Shown here piece by piece: positions 59,917 to 64,000 of a stretch of 64,000 bases of DNA. Source of the stretch: JAAZIN01 sp964441025 (GTDB lineage Bacteria > Bacillota > Dethiobacteria > DTU022); the NCBI GenBank assembly GCA_964441025.1, contig CAYTXG010000001.1, positions 124,001 through 188,000 of the forward strand, in the 5' to 3' direction. The position numbers and the translations under genes are program-made. The notes beneath the pieces were generated by a model. The model was not told the DNA's origin and ran no database searches. It was given only the letters and a program-made list of their open reading frames with translations. Every line of letters begins with the position of its first letter. Position 1 is the first letter of the stretch.

Positions 59917-60069
59917 GGCGGCTCCCCTCCTGCAGCATTTTCTTAGAGTTTAACATCCCCACCGGCTAATAACAATTTGGGTTTGCGAATAACAATGCCT
60001 GAAAGGGTGGAGAATATCCGGCGGCCGGTCCGCATATATTGATCGAACCTGGCCGGAGGGGCGGTTGAA

Positions 60070-60528
60070 ATGATTGATCCGAATACTTTCTTTTACCTGG
60101 TCTTGAACAACCTTGGAGTCCTGTTGCTGCTCTGGCTCGTCTCCGCAGTCTGGATTTATTATGCCGCCTGCGCCGGTGCCCCTAAGTGCAGGATTCAGGG
60201 GCTGGCGCTGTCCTGCTATCTTTTCTTTTTCTTAAAAGAGCTTTTCAGGATTAACCGGAACGTCGCTGATTTCAGCAGGGGATGCAGTATCCCGTACCGG
60301 GATATCCTGTTTAACCTGATATTACCCCATGGGGTAATAGAGTACCTGGCTTTTGCGCTGGCGGCGGCTTTCGCCCTGATCTGGATCGGCAGCTCACTTG
60401 AGTGCGGACGCTGGCGCTACCCCGGGCACCGGGCCCTGTTTCTACCAGCCATGCTGATCCTCCTGGCGGCGGCTGTTGAATCTGTGCTGACACCCTATCT
60501 TTATCAGTTGTACCTTATGAAGGTCTAA
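60070..60528 (+). CDS. Small membrane protein, SpoIIM-like
   Basis: A 152-residue protein with four predicted helices. The segment RDILFNLILPHGVIEYLAFALAAAFAL resembles the LPHGxxExxA signature of SpoIIM (DUF95), the membrane partner of SpoIIP and SpoIID in engulfment. The N-terminal part (NNLGVLLLLWLVSAVW) also fits. Its length is shorter than standard SpoIIM (about 210). ATG behind GGAGGGGCGG. It could be a SpoIIM paralogue with another role; similarity was judged by eye. Confidence 0.55.
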   Translation: MIDPNTFFYLVLNNLGVLLLLWLVSAVWIYYAACAGAPKCRIQGLALSCYLFFFLKELFRINRNVADFSRGCSIPYRDILFNLILPHGVIEYLAFALAAAFALIWIGSSLECGRWRYPGHRALFLPAMLILLAAAVESVLTPYLYQLYLMKV

Positions 60529-60579
60529 AAAAGGGCAGAACCGCCATTTAAGCAGCGCTGCCCTCCCGCATATTCCGGA

Positions 60580-61965
60580 TTAAGCGAGCAGTTCTTCTAC
60601 CAGCTCCCCGATAACGCCGACATAGCGGTTGACCTCTTCTTCTGTTGTTACCGGAGAGACCAGGGCCATGTCATGCACCGGCGACAGCAGGATCCCGCGA
60701 TTGGTGCAGTACACGTGGATCAGCGCTTCCAGCGGACCGGTGAGCCCTTCGGTGAGCAGGTCGACTTCATTGTATTCGACATCAAAAAGCGTGTCGATCC
60801 CTCTGCGCGGCGGCTCGGGCAGAAAGCGGAATTCCACGCGGCAGCCGATGCGGGCCACATACCACTGCAGCTGATGTTTTTTGATGATGGCGCTGATCCC
60901 CTCTTCCATCTTTTGGGCCAGGGGGATCATGTGTGCGTACGATTTCTCAGTCAGCAAGTGCTTCAGGGTGGCCTTGATCGCGGCAAGCGCAGGGGCGTTT
61001 CCGGAGAGAGTCCCCCCAAAACCGAAAAAGTTGTACCAGGGAATCCGCCCCGCAATCATCTCGCCGATCTCCTTTGACAGGCCCAGCACCGCCGCCGGGT
61101 AGCCGCCGGCAATGAGCTTGCCCAGCACGAAGATATCGGGTTCAAGATTCAGTTTGCCCGTCATTCCGGCGTGTCCGCCGCAAATGGAGTGGGTTTCGTC
61201 GATGAGCAGCAGGGTGCCGTACTTGCGGGTCAGTTCGCGCAGCATCTTGTGAAACCCCGGCTCGGGGTGGATGATTCCCACATTTGTCATCACCGGCTCG
61301 GCAATGACGCAGGCCACATCCCGGGGCTCCAGCGCTTTTCCAAGGGCTTCAACGTCGTTGAACTCCACGATGCGAGTCATTTTCGTGGGATCTTCAACAA
61401 GGGGGCCCATAAGTCCGGGCATGTTCATCATGTTACCAAAAAAATCGACCACCAGCGTTTCGTCCACGCTTCCGTGGTAAGAGGCGTTGAAGGCAAGAGT
61501 CAGCCTGCGGCCGGTAAATTCGCGGGCCGCCTTGAGCGCCATCCTGTTGGCGTCGGAGGCGGTCATCAGCACCTGCCAGTAGGGTAGCCCGAAACGGCGG
61601 GCCAGCTCTTCGCCCACCTCTATGCAGTCTTCAGTGGGGAGCATGGTGGTAATGCCCCTGTTCAACTGCTCCGTGAGCGGCTCGACCACCTCGGGGGGTG
61701 CATGGCCCAATAGTGCACCCGTATCCCCAAGGCAGAGATCCAGATAGCGGTGACCGTCCACATCGGTGAGGTACGCGCCCCTGGCTTCCCGGACAAAGAC
61801 CGGAAAGCCGCCCGGCCAGATCCTCATCCAGCTCATGGGCACCCCGCCGGCATAGCTGCGCCGCGCCCTTTCGTAAAGTTCTTTTGATCTGGGCCGCTCC
61901 TCCCCGTAGCGTTTCTCCTCGCGGGACAATAGCCCCTTTACTTTTTCCAGTGTGATTTCAGCCAA
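60580..61965 (-). CDS. Class III PLP aminotransferase (glutamate-1-semialdehyde aminomutase-like)
   Basis: A 461-residue fold type I enzyme. Visible are YLDLCLGDTGALLGHAPPEVV, the PLP phosphate region TASDANRMALKAAREFTG, the cofactor Asp in LLIDETHSICGG, and the Schiff-base Lys in DIFVLGKLIAGGYPAAVLG. It resembles HemL-like aminotransferases and mutases but differs from true HemL (no hem genes nearby, Ser-Asp-Ala in place of the usual SGTEA). The start is TTG 61965 behind GAGGATC. It is divergent from a YfcC-type carrier, which may move its substrate. The substrate is unknown. Confidence 0.82.
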   Translation of the reverse strand: MAEITLEKVKGLLSREEKRYGEERPRSKELYERARRSYAGGVPMSWMRIWPGGFPVFVREARGAYLTDVDGHRYLDLCLGDTGALLGHAPPEVVEPLTEQLNRGITTMLPTEDCIEVGEELARRFGLPYWQVLMTASDANRMALKAAREFTGRRLTLAFNASYHGSVDETLVVDFFGNMMNMPGLMGPLVEDPTKMTRIVEFNDVEALGKALEPRDVACVIAEPVMTNVGIIHPEPGFHKMLRELTRKYGTLLLIDETHSICGGHAGMTGKLNLEPDIFVLGKLIAGGYPAAVLGLSKEIGEMIAGRIPWYNFFGFGGTLSGNAPALAAIKATLKHLLTEKSYAHMIPLAQKMEEGISAIIKKHQLQWYVARIGCRVEFRFLPEPPRRGIDTLFDVEYNEVDLLTEGLTGPLEALIHVYCTNRGILLSPVHDMALVSPVTTEEEVNRYVGVIGELVEELLA

Positions 61966-62131
61966 GATTGATCCTCTCCCCTCTGTTAGATGTATATTCC
62001 AAATATTCTCCCTTTTGTCCGGAAAATCCTTTCTCTTCTATTGGACAGGCAATGCCGGAAGAAAAAGGGTTTACCGGCCCGGTAAAGAAATTATCTACAT
62101 CTTGCAATAATTAATCAGGGGGCTGATAACT

Positions 62132-63586
62132 TTGACAGAATCCGCGGAGATCAGAATTGGGAAGAAGGCCTTTATTACCACGGCAGTGATTGTCCTGTGC
62201 TTGATGATACTTTCAGGAATACTCACGCAGGTGATTCCATCGGGAAGCTACAATTATATTGAGGTTGAAGGGAAAAAACTGGTTGATCCCCAATCATACC
62301 ATCTGATTGAAAAACCCGAAATTCCCGTTTACCGCTGGTTTACCGCACCGGTGGAGGTGCTCTATGCCTCTGCGAATGCGCAAGTGGTTATCGTTATCTG
62401 CCTGCTCATTCTTTTTATCGGTGGCGGCTTTGCCGTGCTGAACCGCGTCGGTGTTTTTGAGGAGATTATCACCAAAATTGTTAACCGGTTTGGGAAAAAC
62501 CGTTACCTGCTAATATGCATTGTCTCCCTGGTGTTCATGTTCTTCGGTTCAACCCTGGGCATGTTTGAGGAGGTTGTTGCCCTGGCGCCGCTGGTGGTGA
62601 TCCTGGCTTACACCATGGGCTGGGATGCCCTGCTTGGATTGGGTATGAGCCTGCTGTCCATCTGCTTTGGTTTTTCCGTGGCCATCTCAAATCCTTATTC
62701 CGTGGGCTTATCCCAGCGCATGGCGGGACTGCCCGTTTTCTCGGGAGCCCCCTACCGCCTGCTGATTTTTTTCATACTGTATGTGTTTCTCTGCCTTTTT
62801 CTGGTCCGCTATGCAAAAAAGATCGAAAAAGATCCGCACCGTTCCATTATTTACGAAGAAGATCGGGAAATGCAGCAAAAATTTTTCCAGTCCTCAGAAA
62901 GCGCTCTCCGGGCAGGGGGAACAGAAAAAAGAGGGATCAACAGAGCGGTGATCTGGTTTCTGTGCTGCTTCGGGGGGATTCTGGCTGTGATTACTGCGGC
63001 GAACCTCTTTCCATCCTTTTCCGATTTCTCCCTGCCGGGTATTGCGCTGCTTTACCTCCTGGCCGGTGTGGGCGCCGGTCTGTGGGGCGGCTTGCGCGGC
63101 AGGGAGGTGGCCCGGACCTTTTTCAGAGGCGTGGGGGGGGTGGCCCCGGGGGTTGTTCTTATTCTCATGGCCATGAGTGTAAGCTACATCATTGAGCGTG
63201 GTGGGGTTATGGATACAGTGGTTCATTATGCAGCCGGTTTGATTTCGGGCGCCTCTTCGTACATTGCCGCCTACCTTATGTACGGACTTGTCCTGGTGGT
63301 GAACTTTTTCATCGGTTCCGCCTCGGCCAAGGCCGCCCTGCTTATTCCCATTCTCACACCGCTGGCCGACCTTTCCGCACTGACGCGGCAGACAATGGTC
63401 CTGGCTTTTTGTTTTGGCGACGGCTTCTCTAATGTGTTCTATCCTACAAACGGGGTGCTGCTCATTTGCCTGGGGCTGACCACGGTGAGCTATCCCAAAT
63501 GGTTTCGCTGGATCGGACTTTTACAACTGCTGGTTCTCGCGATTACCGCTTTAATGCTCACCTTCGCGGTCTGGTGGGGCTATTAG
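62132..63586 (+). CDS. YfcC family anaerobic C4-dicarboxylate / amino acid carrier-like protein
   Basis: A 484-residue membrane protein with about twelve helices: TAVIVLCLMILSGILTQVIPSG at the start (the usual P-x-G-x-Y loop follows), FGSTLGMFEEVVALAPL, SVAISNPYSVGLSQRMAGLP, and the C-terminal NFFIGSASAKAALLIPILTPL with FCFGDGFSNVFYPTNGVL. These are hallmarks of the YfcC/DcuC group. Transport of arginine/ornithine or dicarboxylates has been proposed for relatives. The start is TTG 62132. The divergent class III aminotransferase suggests an amino acid substrate; this is inference. Confidence 0.85.
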   Translation: MTESAEIRIGKKAFITTAVIVLCLMILSGILTQVIPSGSYNYIEVEGKKLVDPQSYHLIEKPEIPVYRWFTAPVEVLYASANAQVVIVICLLILFIGGGFAVLNRVGVFEEIITKIVNRFGKNRYLLICIVSLVFMFFGSTLGMFEEVVALAPLVVILAYTMGWDALLGLGMSLLSICFGFSVAISNPYSVGLSQRMAGLPVFSGAPYRLLIFFILYVFLCLFLVRYAKKIEKDPHRSIIYEEDREMQQKFFQSSESALRAGGTEKRGINRAVIWFLCCFGGILAVITAANLFPSFSDFSLPGIALLYLLAGVGAGLWGGLRGREVARTFFRGVGGVAPGVVLILMAMSVSYIIERGGVMDTVVHYAAGLISGASSYIAAYLMYGLVLVVNFFIGSASAKAALLIPILTPLADLSALTRQTMVLAFCFGDGFSNVFYPTNGVLLICLGLTTVSYPKWFRWIGLLQLLVLAITALMLTFAVWWGY

Positions 63587-63613
63587 CACCAAAGGCTCAC
63601 ATAAGGGGACTAT

Positions 63614-63638
63614 CACAAGGGGAGGGTTCTTCCGTGTT
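63614..63638. repeat. Degenerate REP-like unit upstream of serC
   Basis: CACAAGGGGAGGGTTCTTCC…GTGTT, a decayed relative of the 41887 element (AACAC arms). Confidence 0.4.
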
Positions 63639-63772
63639 GGGGGGGCGTGGCAAACCTGGTTATTATTTACATAGGCGATCATATGCCGCAGGTGTTCCTC
63701 TTCCCTGAGTAGACCTGGGTGTTGTAGAATATCTGTAATGTCCGTAATAAGTCTATTTAAGGAGCTGCACCA

Positions 63773-64000
63773 ATGAACAAGAAACCATCATTGAAACCTT
63801 TGGACCCTAATTTTTCTTCCGGCCCCTGCGCCAAGTATCCCGGATACAGCCTCGAAGCGCTAAAAGATGCTCCACTTGGGAGATCACACCGGAGCGCCCT
63901 GGGCAAGTCACGGCTATTTGAATCGATAAAACAGACGAAAAAGCTGCTGGGCATACCTGAGCACTACCTGCTGGGCATTGTTCCAGCCTCCGACACCGGT
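63773..64000 (+). CDS. serC: Phosphoserine aminotransferase, 3' truncated by the window
   Basis: The first 76 codons are visible: ATG 63773 behind AAGGAGCTGCACCA, then KKPSLKPLDPNFSSGPCAK, SLEALKDAPLGRSHRSALGK, and LLGIVPASDTG. The SSGPCAK start and the GRSHRS and PASDTG motifs identify the SerC type found in alphaproteobacteria and archaea rather than the classical E. coli/Bacillus type. It converts 3-phosphohydroxypyruvate to phosphoserine, downstream of SerA (42427). It continues past the window. Confidence 0.88.
   Translation, partial: MNKKPSLKPLDPNFSSGPCAKYPGYSLEALKDAPLGRSHRSALGKSRLFESIKQTKKLLGIPEHYLLGIVPASDTG

Overview
The window looks like chromosome from an anaerobic, endospore-forming, moderately GC-rich Bacillota (Clostridia-like) bacterium. 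Three things support this. Sporulation genes are present (spoIIP, ylbJ, a SpoIIM-like gene, a PdaB-type deacetylase). Regulation is of Gram-positive type (a T-box leader, Rex, YmdB). The energy genes are those of a strict anaerobe (Flx-Hdr type NADH/heterodisulfide reductase cluster, RseC). Start codons are often GTG or TTG, each behind a strong GGAGG-type site. No CRISPR array, phage module or intact transposase was seen.

Layout. 1-4883: truncated hdrA, mvhD-type flxD, then flxC, flxB and flxA, a tightly coupled operon for a flavin-based electron-bifurcating complex. 5207-8209: rseC, then asd and lysC of the aspartate family. 8251-12607 (minus): a PLP decarboxylase of the sphingosine-phosphate-lyase type with a DUF819 membrane protein, and a membrane-anchored phosphodiesterase-like protein. 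12925-16815: ymdB, an HD-GYP protein, mtnA. 17456-18359: ankyrin-repeat lipoprotein and tRNA-Leu on the minus strand. 18562-20106: acyl-CoA carboxyltransferase. 20192-24993: promoter, arginine T-box and argCJBD. 25055-27452 (minus): fadD-type ligase and a DUF456 protein. 27570-30761: lipoprotein, histidine kinase, response regulator, glycerate kinase. 30922-33279: bifunctional nuclease family protein, DUF503 protein, mnmM, rex. 33296-33840: strong promoter, five tRNA genes (Asp, Phe, Gly, Cys, Leu) and a terminator. 34076-41856: pepF and oppABCDF, a peptide uptake and hydrolysis block. 42024-42331: a probable small transcript for a very basic peptide. 42427-48760: serA, fmdB-type zinc ribbon, DUF1614 protein, spoIIP, pyrG. 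48845-53243: tandem P-loop ATPase, a GMP synthase lacking its glutaminase domain, an EamA transporter, an antitoxin-Uma2 fusion. 53508-57465: pdxS, hisF, deacetylase (all minus), hisC. 57992-64000: ylbJ, rsmD, SpoIIM-like gene, class III aminotransferase, YfcC-type carrier, and the start of serC.

Most genes are metabolic housekeeping. The less ordinary content is: (i) a dispersed family of 27-31 bp imperfect palindromes that share a GGGACGGT-like core but have different outer arms; one copy supplies the last codons and the stop of pyrG; (ii) a SpoIIP whose amidase domain is followed by a membrane helix and a cationic triplicated repeat; (iii) three ammonia-using synthases within 5 kb (GuaA ATPase part, PdxS, HisF), none next to its glutaminase partner; (iv) a Phd-Uma2 fusion gene with a consensus promoter and a palindrome near its expected start of transcription; (v) a small Lys/Arg-rich ORF with its own apparent transcription unit. 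All functional calls come from reading motifs by eye; no database search was possible.
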